Shown here: in pieces, positions 26,131-34,175 of the stretch
How positions within the stretch are numbered: the stretch's first letter is position 1
How the letters are laid out: each line of letters starts with the position of its first letter
DNA from: a virus
Direction: 5' to 3' (one strand)
DNA: 64,000 bases
Virus record (IMG/VR): IMGVR_UViG_3300032287_003622
Span: 62,001-126,000 of that record
Notes under the pieces: model-generated
Told to the model about the DNA's origin: nothing
Database searches by the model: none
Seen by the model: only the letters and a program-made list of their open reading frames with translations
Made by a program: the position numbers and the translations under genes

Positions 26131-26966
26131 TTTAGTTTGACGTTTTCTAAATGTATCAATTTGGATTGAGTATCTTGCACTGTAGGGCACATGGCACAGA
26201 CCGATGCAGGACGGCCAAAATTGTGTAAAAAATTTTCTAATTCTTGATCAGAACAATCCGGTCCTATGCCATTTTGCAAATACGGTTGCCATAGTTCCCA
26301 ATTTGGACGACCAAATCTTTCCAATGTTTCTCTAAGTAGTCCGCTGGTGCTGCATTTATAAATGCGACCGTTGTATAACAAAGGACAAGTTTGTTGGCAA
26401 CAAATAGAAAATGCCTGTGCAGGGTCGCTAGTATGCGGCCGCATATCCTGATAGGTGCCTTGGAAGGTCTTCCAGAAAATGTCAGGTCTGCGCACATGAA
26501 ATCTAAAATTATTATCAGTGCGTAAGCGATTGACTCCGTGTTCTGTCACCGGTTGCCAATTGTACATGTTTAATATTCTTTGTATAACTTGTTCTAACTG
26601 TTCATCGTGTTGATGCACAGCCACTTTAAAAACACAATTGCCAATTTCATGTAATAGTTCTACAATATCAAAGTTTTTTTCCAACAACAATCCATTGGTT
26701 GTAAATCTAATTTGCGTTGTGGGCATAAGTTCACGTAACCCAACAATCCAATCACGTATGCGAGGATTCATCAATGGCTCACCACCTAATATGCCAAAGT
26801 CAGGAAGGTCAACACGGGCCAACCACGACTCTAGTTGCGCTCTTCCTTCTGCCCAGGTTAAGTATCCAGCATGTTTTAAATCGCTATAGTTTGTACAGCC
26901 TGTGCAACTGAGATTACACGCCTGTGTGACCATAATCTCAATAAAAGGAAGAACTGGTTTTGTCAT
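26127..26966 (-). CDS. short radical SAM protein, 279 aa
   Basis: The cluster motif is at the very N-terminus, CNLSCTGC (Cys17, Cys21, Cys24), followed by GILGGEPLMNPRI and RFTTNGLLLE. Later CCQQTCPLLYNGRIYKCS and CAMC form a C-terminal Cys set that may hold an auxiliary cluster. The architecture (N-terminal core, C-terminal Cys) differs from the five longer copies and is closer to classic SPASM-type enzymes. It overlaps both neighbours as ATGA-type junctions and sits between the dTDP-glucose dehydratase-like gene and a TEK gene. Confidence 0.88.
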   Translation of the reverse strand: MTKPVLPFIEIMVTQACNLSCTGCTNYSDLKHAGYLTWAEGRAQLESWLARVDLPDFGILGGEPLMNPRIRDWIVGLRELMPTTQIRFTTNGLLLEKNFDIVELLHEIGNCVFKVAVHQHDEQLEQVIQRILNMYNWQPVTEHGVNRLRTDNNFRFHVRRPDIFWKTFQGTYQDMRPHTSDPAQAFSICCQQTCPLLYNGRIYKCSTSGLLRETLERFGRPNWELWQPYLQNGIGPDCSDQELENFLHNFGRPASVCAMCPTVQDTQSKLIHLENVKLK

Positions 26967-28009
26967 ATTTTTATCCAGCGGTTGTTAGCCAAAGTCCAAT
27001 TTACTACTTGTGCTATTCTATCTTGTAGTCTAAATTGTGGGTGCCAACCCAGATCGAGCATGTATTCCCCACTGAGTGCATAACGCAAGTCATGTCCAGG
27101 GCGACTACTGTGAAAGTCTACCAATTGATAATTCAATGGTTTGCCTATAACTTGTGCTATGGTCTGTGCCAAAGTCAAATTATCAATTTCCTCGGGCCCC
27201 ACCAGATTAAACTTAGGGCATTTGGCGCCGCCAAAATCTTGCGGTAACATTAATAGATCCAAAGCAAGAATAAACATGACACCGGCAGCCACATCCTCGG
27301 CATGGATATAATGTCTTGACCCGGCCACCGTGCGTTCTTTGTTGGAATGTATCAGCACTTCTTCACCGGCCTGTATTCTACGAATGCACAACGGGACAAA
27401 TTTTTCTGGATGCTGACGTTCGCCGAACACATTCATGGTGTGCGTTATCACGATAGGCAAGTTATAAGTGTTTTCAAAAGCCACACACATTTCTTCACCG
27501 GCTGCTTTGCTGGCCGAGTAGGGATTTGTTGAGTTGTAGCGATCCCTTTCGGAATAGGCCACTCCAATGGGCGCTGGGCCGAATATTTCGTCCGTGCTAA
27601 AATAAACAAATTTTTCCAGGGCAGGTTGAGTTCTGGCAAACTGTAATAAGTTTACTGTTCCTACAACATTGTCCATAACAAATTCCATGGGACGGGCTAT
27701 GCTGCGATCAACATGGCTACTGGCTGCCAGATGCAGGATATAATCAACCGGACCGATGTCGGCCGACAACATAGAATTGATTTCGGCTCGCAGGTCATGA
27801 TATATCACACGCACTCGGGCTCGATCCTGTGGAGAGAATTCCATCATGATATCCTGCAAGCGGTTGAGGTTTCCGCTGAAATCCAGTCGATCCAAACTGA
27901 TCACCGACCAATCAGTGTGTCGTATGATATGTGCTATCATGTGATGGGCTATAAAACCGGCACCGCCAGTGACAAGAACTGTTTTAGATTTTTTTAATAT
28001 TGGTTGCAT
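26963..28009 (-). CDS. dTDP-glucose 4,6-dehydratase-like SDR enzyme
   Basis: The 348-aa protein has VLVTGGAGFIAHHM (Rossmann), HLAASSHVDRSI, and YFSTDEIFGPAPIG with the dehydratase-type Thr-Asp-Glu triad. YSASKAAGEEMC (Tyr-x3-Lys), NVFGERQHPEKFVP and HYIHAEDVAAG follow. This pattern is that of RmlB-type NDP-glucose 4,6-dehydratases, which give the 4-keto-6-deoxy sugar that aminotransferases and epimerases then modify. The usual last Gly of GFIG is Ala here. It overlaps the radical SAM gene by 4 nt and the fusion gene by 26 nt. Confidence 0.9.
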   Translation of the reverse strand: MQPILKKSKTVLVTGGAGFIAHHMIAHIIRHTDWSVISLDRLDFSGNLNRLQDIMMEFSPQDRARVRVIYHDLRAEINSMLSADIGPVDYILHLAASSHVDRSIARPMEFVMDNVVGTVNLLQFARTQPALEKFVYFSTDEIFGPAPIGVAYSERDRYNSTNPYSASKAAGEEMCVAFENTYNLPIVITHTMNVFGERQHPEKFVPLCIRRIQAGEEVLIHSNKERTVAGSRHYIHAEDVAAGVMFILALDLLMLPQDFGGAKCPKFNLVGPEEIDNLTLAQTIAQVIGKPLNYQLVDFHSSRPGHDLRYALSGEYMLDLGWHPQFRLQDRIAQVVNWTLANNRWIKI

Positions 28010-29810
28010 ATGATTGATTGATCAACATGTCGTAGTTATGCTGTAATTTTTTGGTCATTGATTTATAGATTTCTGTAAAATTTCTTAATGGTTGGCTGGC
28101 CAATTTATTGATCAGATCTAAAATTTTATAGTAGCGATACGCACCATCATACCCATCATAATCTTCGTCCCAAAAATCATTGAAGGTTTCAAAACCCATT
28201 TGACGTAAATATTCCAGATAGTCTCGACTGCCCATGACTATAAAAGGCCTACGGGCTAGTATGGGTCTCCAAATTTTTTCTGTGGGATAAAAACTCAAAC
28301 CCTGGCTGACTGGTTCAGCTACCAAATCAATGAGAATATTATCGTAGAGATCAACCAGTGTATTTGTCCAATCATAATAGCCCTTTTTGTAATCAATGTC
28401 ACTGTGATATTTTGGATCTCGCAAAAGATTGAGATACTGCACACTTTCAGGGTCCCAGCTGAACAATCGTTGAATATCAAATAAATTTCTGGAATCGAAG
28501 TTATCAAAATTAAATTTGTGCTGTATGTAAGAAATAGCGGAATGGTTCCTGGCAAGATGCGTTGCGATGCCCAGCCTTGGTGCGCTGGGCCGACCGTAAA
28601 AACATCCAAATATCTTATTTTGATTCCAGTCTCGACGGCGGGCCTGATCAAATCCAGATAAGTTCTGCATCCAGTCCAACCATGACACTGATTCTACTTG
28701 ATATTTGTCATGAGTTTCTAATCTATTACTGGTTTTGATAATGACTGATTTGTGAGTGAATTGATCCAGTATGTCATACACACCGCAGTAAGTCAAACAA
28801 TGAGCTTCATTGTTAATCTGCAAAACAATGTTTTGATTTTCACTGTGATGACAAAAAGAAACAAATTTATCCACTTCCAGCAATCTATCATTCTCAAGTT
28901 TTACTTCATAGAAGTTGTTGATTTTTCTTAAAACATACTCGGCAAAAAATCCATGACATTTTATGCTTGGGTGCATGAGTTCTAAGAAATTTTCTTGATC
29001 ATTTTTACACATTTCAGCACGGTCGTTGGCAGTGTCTGCTAACTCATTGGCCCAATGCAACCAAACATTTTTTCCTAGTTCAGGAGCTAAATCTTGTGCG
29101 ATTTGCAATTTTTCAATGATCCAAGGGGATACCAGATAACACATATTGGTATCTTTGGGCACACCTCTGCGGTCACAGATCACCTCTAACCAGGATTTAT
29201 CAAAAAAATAAGGTTTTAACTTGTCCATGCCAATGGCATCAACAAAATTTGTTCCAAAATAAAAACTATACCTTTGATCAAATTTTGCCAATTGCGAATG
29301 GATGGCATCGGCTATATGTTCATTTATGAATTTCAAGAAGCTATAGTAGTCTCGGTAAGTGTTGATATTGTCAATAAGCCAGGATCTATAATCGATATGA
29401 CGGTCATCGTCGCTGTCAAAATCTCTGCCAACTTCGGTAAAAATTGAAATCACAATGATTTGTTTGTAATCTAAATCACTTGATATTTTGGCCAATTCTT
29501 TTATCTTTCTTGCTATGTGCCAGTTGCCAGCACCGGGCTCGCCAAGATTTAAAAAATCTGCTTTCATTACCCCGGACACGGTTCCACCATAAACGTAATT
29601 TAAACGCACTGTGTGATCGTCATGCAAGTCATCACCCCAAGTCCAACTATCACCAATGGTGACCAATAAGGTCTCACTGTTGGTATTGTATTTGATAAAA
29701 TTATAAGGATTAGTTCCTGCTACCACTGCCGAAGTGCGATCCGTGGGAAGCGAAAAAAAATCATCTATATTGTCGTTTGTCAACAAAATTTTACCAACCC
29801 TCCTGGCCAC
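27984..29810 (-). CDS. SGNH hydrolase-like / TEK-motif fusion protein (paralogue 6)
   Basis: This 608-aa protein is two-domain. The N-terminal ~300 residues are SGNH-like: LLVTIGDSWTWGDD (block I, residues 49-61), NLGEPGAGNWH (Gly-x-Asn block, about 88-98), and MHPSIKCHGFFAEYVL in place of the final His block. The C-terminal ~290 residues are the TEK module: YPTEKIWRPILARRPFIVM (about 504-522), MGFETFNDFWDEDYDGY. The second half is almost a copy of paralogue 5. The fusion suggests acyl (or similar) and glycosyl transfer to the same acceptor. It overlaps both neighbours (26 and 20 nt). Confidence 0.8.
   Translation of the reverse strand: MARRVGKILLTNDNIDDFFSLPTDRTSAVVAGTNPYNFIKYNTNSETLLVTIGDSWTWGDDLHDDHTVRLNYVYGGTVSGVMKADFLNLGEPGAGNWHIARKIKELAKISSDLDYKQIIVISIFTEVGRDFDSDDDRHIDYRSWLIDNINTYRDYYSFLKFINEHIADAIHSQLAKFDQRYSFYFGTNFVDAIGMDKLKPYFFDKSWLEVICDRRGVPKDTNMCYLVSPWIIEKLQIAQDLAPELGKNVWLHWANELADTANDRAEMCKNDQENFLELMHPSIKCHGFFAEYVLRKINNFYEVKLENDRLLEVDKFVSFCHHSENQNIVLQINNEAHCLTYCGVYDILDQFTHKSVIIKTSNRLETHDKYQVESVSWLDWMQNLSGFDQARRRDWNQNKIFGCFYGRPSAPRLGIATHLARNHSAISYIQHKFNFDNFDSRNLFDIQRLFSWDPESVQYLNLLRDPKYHSDIDYKKGYYDWTNTLVDLYDNILIDLVAEPVSQGLSFYPTEKIWRPILARRPFIVMGSRDYLEYLRQMGFETFNDFWDEDYDGYDGAYRYYKILDLINKLASQPLRNFTEIYKSMTKKLQHNYDMLINQSYATNIKKI
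28233..28283. repeat. 51-nt exact direct repeat, copy 2
   Basis: Identical to 25354-25404. It lies in the C-terminal TEK module of the SGNH fusion gene. Confidence 0.85.
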
Positions 29811-30720
29811 GAATGATGTCTATTTCTCTGATCATTAGACCTTGATTGTGCCAATTTGACCGGAAGTGCTGTTTGAAAAACCTACTTTCTGGGCCAAGCA
29901 CTGTGAGCATGGGCAAGTCTAATTGTGTGGCTAGATCCTCAGCTACTCTTCCGGCCAAGATTTCTGGATTAGAATCACACACAGTTGACCATAATTTTTC
30001 TAACTGATCAAAATCTTGAACCACTCGATGATTCCACTGTGGAGTGATCATGGTCATATATGTTCCCATCCTGGCGCCAGCCATGCTCCAAATTCCATGT
30101 TCTACATCTCGCCCTATGTTGTGCCAGATAGTTAAATGATCTAGATTGCGTTGATGGACCTGATCCTTAAATTCAGCCGCGGTGAGTCTGGCACCTCGGC
30201 TCAAGCACATCTTGACACCTTCTCGGAATCCAGCTCTCCATGCATGGAAAGCCGATCCATTGGGATACGTGGTGCTATAACAATCATGCATGGCCCAATA
30301 TAAAGGGTCAAAACAGAATTCTACCTCTGTCTCTACAGTTCCATCTGTGGCTTCATGAGTGCGCATGTTGTTGACAAAGGCTCGGGTCCATGAACTCAGA
30401 CCTCCGTTGCCATACATGAGTCCATTGATGTGATTCCTGGCACGCCAACGGAACACAGCAGATTCCCATGCCTCGTCTGGCGTTTGCAGTGTGAGATTGA
30501 AAAAACCAGGATCTGGCAAATTATCACCATCGATCAAAATAAAACGTTCGGTGTCAGACGCCTGGGCTGCGGCTTTATGAGCGGCATCCGATCCTTTAAC
30601 TCCGTCCACACGTTTGGCCCATGGAACCATGTTGCGTATTTTGACCCAAAACTCTTCGCGTTGAGGTTCGTCATAGGTCAAGTAGATACAATCAAGATCT
30701 GCTATGTCAACTGATTTCAT
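29791..30720 (-). CDS. GT-A-fold glycosyltransferase-like protein, 309 aa
   Basis: Begins CIYLTYDEPQREEFW, then RVDGVKGSDAAHKAAAQAS and RFILIDGDNLPDPGFF, with the Asp-x-Asp-type metal site (DGD) near residue 80. Then NHINGLMYGNGGLSSW, AWRAGFREGVKMCL and HGIWSMAGARMG. It aligns with the C-terminal third of the 598-aa protein at 6523-8319 but keeps the DxD that copy lost, so this one may be active. Soluble; acceptor unknown. It overlaps the fusion gene by 20 nt and the upstream 117-aa gene by 14 nt. Confidence 0.8.
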   Translation of the reverse strand: MKSVDIADLDCIYLTYDEPQREEFWVKIRNMVPWAKRVDGVKGSDAAHKAAAQASDTERFILIDGDNLPDPGFFNLTLQTPDEAWESAVFRWRARNHINGLMYGNGGLSSWTRAFVNNMRTHEATDGTVETEVEFCFDPLYWAMHDCYSTTYPNGSAFHAWRAGFREGVKMCLSRGARLTAAEFKDQVHQRNLDHLTIWHNIGRDVEHGIWSMAGARMGTYMTMITPQWNHRVVQDFDQLEKLWSTVCDSNPEILAGRVAEDLATQLDLPMLTVLGPESRFFKQHFRSNWHNQGLMIREIDIIRGQEGW

Positions 30721-31060
30721 ATGTTTTTTTACTCCATTTTGTATGATCCCGATCGTCGGCTACCACCACACAAACATCTCGAGGATCGCAGGCTGTGCCC
30801 GATTCCGAAGGGGTTAATTTTTTGGAAATTCTTGTTTGTTTGAGTTTTATTAATTTTCCTTCTACCACTCGCACATCCATACGATGATTAATATAGGTCT
30901 GCTGATCAACTTCTATGAAATCTCCTGGCAGATCCTCCATGGTATAACAACAAGGACTTCCGTCGGTGTTGTAGTAGAGTCGATATGTGATGGGTTTGGG
31001 TTCTGGCCAGACAAATTCGGCCATGACTTTTAAAAAGTTTTCTGTGGTTTCATTGGTCAT
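30707..31060 (-). CDS. conserved hypothetical phage protein, 117 aa
   Basis: Starts MTNETTENFLKVMAEF. An in-frame start at 31171 is possible, but ATG 31060 fits the usual short overlap (11 nt) with the upstream gene. It contains YRLYYNTDGSPCCYTMEDLP, GDFIEVDQQTY and SGTACDPRDVCVVV. I recall proteins of this layout in T4-like aquatic phages, with no assigned function. Three Cys near the end and in the middle are notable, but no metal motif is clear. Confidence 0.72.
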   Translation of the reverse strand: MTNETTENFLKVMAEFVWPEPKPITYRLYYNTDGSPCCYTMEDLPGDFIEVDQQTYINHRMDVRVVEGKLIKLKQTRISKKLTPSESGTACDPRDVCVVVADDRDHTKWSKKTYEIS

Positions 31061-31316
31061 TTTTGTTGCGTTGATCGGCGATAATTTGTTTTTCAAAACG
31101 CTGTTCTTGTATGGTTTTTTCTTTCCAGATGCGTCGTGGATTACTACACAACATACAGTGTGGCCGGCCACAGTTCATGCTGTGATGTTTGGCATATCTG
31201 TGATATTCTCTTACAGTGATACCATGTGCTTGTGCAATTTTGACCTGCTTGATTGTGGCTGATCTTTTTTTGCTTATACGTTTGCTGTGTTTGATTTTAT
31301 CAATGTCGTTGCTCAT
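31050..31316 (-). CDS. conserved small phage protein with Cys motif, 88 aa
   Basis: ATG 31316 is chosen for its ATGA overlap with the upstream glycosyltransferase-like gene; an in-frame start at 31358 lies inside that gene. The protein is basic, with NCGRPHCMLCSNPRR (Cys-x4-Cys-x2-Cys) and WKEKTIQEQRFE. Proteins with this small zinc-ribbon-like Cys cluster and Pro-Arg-Arg tail are common in T4-like phages. Function unknown; nucleic-acid binding is plausible. Confidence 0.72.
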   Translation of the reverse strand: MSNDIDKIKHSKRISKKRSATIKQVKIAQAHGITVREYHRYAKHHSMNCGRPHCMLCSNPRRIWKEKTIQEQRFEKQIIADQRNKNDQ

Positions 31317-32038
31317 TGCATCCTCCAATCTTTGATGTGATAGTGCACCAGGCCCCACTGTGTCACTGTGTTGATCCTTAGTGGATCAGTTTCCCAAATC
31401 AACTCCTTGGTCCAATCTGGAGTTTTTATAGGATTGACATGTTGCTTCATATGCACAATCGTTGGTCCAAATCCGGTTGGCAAAGTCACAGAATCTGGAC
31501 CCATGATCTGTGCAACCATGGCATAAACAACATCAGTGGTGGGTTGATCATCTGGAAATTTCAGCAATTTTTTATAATCATTCCACTGCTCAAATATGTT
31601 CCTTACTAGTTGGAAAAATTCTTGTGCTGTTTTACTTAGTCTCCAATAGGTTATGGCGTTATAAACATCAGGCAGTTTGTTTTGATCAAAGATTTTTCTA
31701 TAATGTCTTGACGTCACTGGTTCATCATAAAAGTTTCTGGCTCCTTGGCTGACCACAACATCTCGCAATTCGAACAAGGTCCACCAATGATCTATGGCGC
31801 TGGCAACAATCATGTCAGCTTCGAGCTTTATGGTTTGTCTGTAAGGACTAATCCAAAACATTTGCCAATCATTGGCAAAGCCGCCTTGATCTCCATGCGG
31901 TAACATATTTTTGGTTACAATAGTGATGTGAGCATCTGGATGAAAATGCCTTATGCTGTCTGCCAACTGTTCCGCACATTCTTGGTATATCTGCCCAATG
32001 GCCGGAATCAAATATCCTCTTTCATGTGTTACTGGCAA
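31313..32038 (-). CDS. glycosyltransferase-like protein (GT-A/GT8-type), copy 1
   Basis: The 241-aa protein has ITIVTKNMLPHGDQGGFANDW and then TIKLEADMIVAS, where the usual Asp-x-Asp site reads Glu-Ala-Asp, followed by FYDEPVTSRHYRKIF and NAITYWRLS. The layout is that of nucleotide-sugar transferases of the GT8-like group. Its neighbour at 32022-32777 is a paralogue with an intact DADY. It overlaps both neighbours (4 and 17 nt). Confidence 0.68.
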   Translation of the reverse strand: MPVTHERGYLIPAIGQIYQECAEQLADSIRHFHPDAHITIVTKNMLPHGDQGGFANDWQMFWISPYRQTIKLEADMIVASAIDHWWTLFELRDVVVSQGARNFYDEPVTSRHYRKIFDQNKLPDVYNAITYWRLSKTAQEFFQLVRNIFEQWNDYKKLLKFPDDQPTTDVVYAMVAQIMGPDSVTLPTGFGPTIVHMKQHVNPIKTPDWTKELIWETDPLRINTVTQWGLVHYHIKDWRMQ

Positions 32039-32777
32039 CTATGTCTCCTAGATGTTTTTTGTTCATACAGTGAAAATCTTGTCTTAGTTCCACCCAACGA
32101 GTCTGCCCTTGGGTATTGACATAATCTATGCGATATCTATCTGTGTCGAGTTGACTCAATTGATGGTCCGGCATGACTGTTGCCAATTGCCAAGGTATTC
32201 CTGGTGAATTCGTGACATGGCCGTTGACCATGCCAAGGGCTATGCTCATGGCATGGTCATTTCGATACAAAGATCCAGAAATCTTATAAAGATCTCGATA
32301 GTGCGACCAATGGTCTCGTATCATGGCCATGCTTTGAAATATAAATTCTGCATGCCGACTGCGTCTAAACACTACAACGGTGGCCCACCATTGAGGCATA
32401 CAATTGGCTCCAAAATAATTCAATCCAGAAAAATCGTTGTTCTGGGTCACATCATAGGACCATCTATGTGCTAAAAAATCTTGATCAACATCCAACAATA
32501 CCTTGAGCTGATCTGTGGCAACCACATAGTCCGCATCAAGTAACAAGGTGCAATCCCAAGGGCTCGCTTGATATGCATCCATGCGATTGGTGTTATGCCA
32601 TGATACTGTGCCTAGATTGGCAAAACTTCTTATTCCAGAATCTGTGCGAGAATCATCTGTGACTATGTGAGTTGGTATACTCAGATGTCTTTCAATGTTT
32701 TTGGCACTCCAGTGAGCCATGGCTACATAATCTGTGTGCTCGTTGTTGCGAGCAAATATCAAAGCCCCTGTGGTCAT
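32022..32777 (-). CDS. glycosyltransferase-like protein (GT-A type) with DxD, copy 2
   Basis: The 251-aa protein has GALIFARNNEHTDYVAMAH, HIVTDDSR and CTLLLDADYVVATDQL with an intact Asp-x-Asp site, then NCMPQWWATVVVFRRS and RNDHAMSIALGM. These are typical elements of GT-A glycosyltransferases. It is likely active, using a nucleotide sugar and divalent metal. It overlaps the 102-aa gene by 4 nt and copy 1 by 17 nt. Acceptor unknown. Confidence 0.78.
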   Translation of the reverse strand: MTTGALIFARNNEHTDYVAMAHWSAKNIERHLSIPTHIVTDDSRTDSGIRSFANLGTVSWHNTNRMDAYQASPWDCTLLLDADYVVATDQLKVLLDVDQDFLAHRWSYDVTQNNDFSGLNYFGANCMPQWWATVVVFRRSRHAEFIFQSMAMIRDHWSHYRDLYKISGSLYRNDHAMSIALGMVNGHVTNSPGIPWQLATVMPDHQLSQLDTDRYRIDYVNTQGQTRWVELRQDFHCMNKKHLGDIVASNT

Positions 32778-33082
32778 CTATTCTTGTTGATCTGTTCGTA
32801 TTCCAGTAGCCATGCGTTCATTTGCTCATTGTGCCGCGCTTGACTCATCTGCATGAGTTCATTGGTGTCAATACGCACCGGGTTTCCGTAGAGATCTTCC
32901 AAGACCACTTCTCCCATGCGTCCACAGGTAAAGATTGTGGCATTGAGTTCTGGGCCGGCACGCCACATGCCACCGCGGTAGGCAAACGTAAGTTTGGCTT
33001 GATATTTTTCACGCAAGGTCCTGCGTGCAGCTTCGTGCTCGAATCTGGCACGGCTGTGGGCGATCAATTGGTCAGTGTCCAT
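32774..33082 (-). CDS. conserved small phage protein, 102 aa
   Basis: A helical basic N-terminus is followed by LTFAYRGGMWRAGPELNA, LEDLYGNPVRIDTNEL and a helical end. This Gly-Gly-Met-x-x-Ala-Gly-Pro-Glu pattern with a Tyr-Gly-Asn-Pro loop is a small conserved protein of T4-like aquatic phages, of unknown function. It is the first gene of the - strand block reading left from the terminator. A -10 box lies only 6 nt before its ATG. Confidence 0.75.
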   Translation of the reverse strand: MDTDQLIAHSRARFEHEAARRTLREKYQAKLTFAYRGGMWRAGPELNATIFTCGRMGEVVLEDLYGNPVRIDTNELMQMSQARHNEQMNAWLLEYEQINKNR

Positions 33083-33088
33083 AAGTTA

Positions 33089-33116
33089 ATTATACAAGGA
33101 AAAGTGAGAAAAACAA
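33089..33116 (-). promoter_or_regulatory. candidate sigma70-like promoter, leaderless
   Basis: On the - strand a perfect TATAAT (33094-33089) has a weak TTGTTT 16 bases upstream (33116-33111). The ATG at 33082 begins 6 nt after the -10 box, so transcription would start at or beside the A of ATG. It would restart transcription after the late terminator. Confidence 0.5.
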
Positions 33117-33134
33117 AGCCCCTTGCGGGGCTTT
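33115..33134 (-). terminator. strong intrinsic terminator ending the late structural operon
   Basis: The 8-bp stem AAAGCCCC / GGGGCTTT closes a 4-nt loop (GCAA, a GNRA tetraloop on the - strand). TTTGTTTTT follows on the - strand. Being nearly symmetrical with T-rich arms, it may also work in the other direction. Confidence 0.85.
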
Positions 33135-33154
33135 TGGTAAAGCAAAACTGCCTA

Positions 33155-34156
33155 TTAGGCCACTGAAGCTGCGATTGTGGGTGTGCCCCAGCTGTTGGTA
33201 AGATATGTGGTGCTGGGTGGTATCACATTGACCAAGGTAGTAGGAGCCGTGCCAGTGATGGCAGTAGCCGGGCTGGTAGTGTCTGTTCCGCCAGAAATGT
33301 CGGAGCTGACCCCAGCGCCGCTGGATCCATCATCGTACCAGGTAGTGACCAAGGTCAAAACCGTAGCGCCTGCATCGACAGCTGCTGTGGTTTGGATATA
33401 TTCTGGCGTGTATGGACTAGTGGGATTGTTAAGTTGGAACAAGGTAGTGGCTGCTCCACCTGGAGTAAGGTTATACCATCCTGTGGTGGTTGCTAGAGCG
33501 GTTTGGGTGCCACCTGTGTCATTAAGCCGTGTAGTTCCTGTATAGACCTGGCTGGCTATGGTCTGGCTAGTGCCGTTGACGCGGCCGGAAATGAATATGT
33601 TTCCGCAGTAGCCGGCCAGAGTGTTCCAGTCTGGGTCATGGTCAGTGCCGGTACTGGTTTTGCCATACATGATTTTGACCAAGCCACCTGCGTTCCAGAA
33701 ATATCTGGCCGAGTTTGCATCTGCGAATGTGACTGTGTGGGTGAATGTTATGGTCCATGAGCTCTGGCCACTTCCAGTGGCCGTGGTCTTGCTTGTAGAA
33801 CCCGAAAATGTGCCAATGGTTGTTCCGCTGGCTGCTGCGTTTCCACGATTATTGGTGATAGTGTTGATATCTGTGGCCACGTTGGCCAAGATTGCAATGG
33901 TGTTTCCAGCCACGGGTTGTGTGCGGCTGGTCAAGGTCGAATTGGTCTGATTTCCAGCAGTTGCCAAGTTGGCTACCAAAGTGTCCCATTGCGTGGCTGT
34001 TACTGTGCCACCAACTGAGACCTGGCTGATGTTGGTTTGCCCCCAACCATAATCGCCAGAACCTGTGCCCCAAACCGTGTTGATGTTGTTTGCGCCAGTG
34101 GCCACAAATGTATTGTAGTCTGTTGCTTGTATTAATCCGCCTACGGAATATGTCAT
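33155..34156 (-). CDS. virion structural protein, tail-fibre-like, 333 aa
   Basis: Rich in Thr, Gly, Ser and Asn with long beta-type stretches, starting MTYSVGGLIQATDYNTFV and containing WGTGSGDYGWGQTNISQVSVG, then FTHTVTFADANSARYFWNAGGL. This resembles structural proteins of aquatic T4-like phages, probably a fibre or appendage. It is the last gene of the late operon, followed 20 nt later by the terminator. AGGAA precedes the start. No enzymatic motif seen. Confidence 0.75.
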   Translation of the reverse strand: MTYSVGGLIQATDYNTFVATGANNINTVWGTGSGDYGWGQTNISQVSVGGTVTATQWDTLVANLATAGNQTNSTLTSRTQPVAGNTIAILANVATDINTITNNRGNAAASGTTIGTFSGSTSKTTATGSGQSSWTITFTHTVTFADANSARYFWNAGGLVKIMYGKTSTGTDHDPDWNTLAGYCGNIFISGRVNGTSQTIASQVYTGTTRLNDTGGTQTALATTTGWYNLTPGGAATTLFQLNNPTSPYTPEYIQTTAAVDAGATVLTLVTTWYDDGSSGAGVSSDISGGTDTTSPATAITGTAPTTLVNVIPPSTTYLTNSWGTPTIAASVA

Positions 34157-34175
34157 TTTTTCTAGTTCCTATCTA

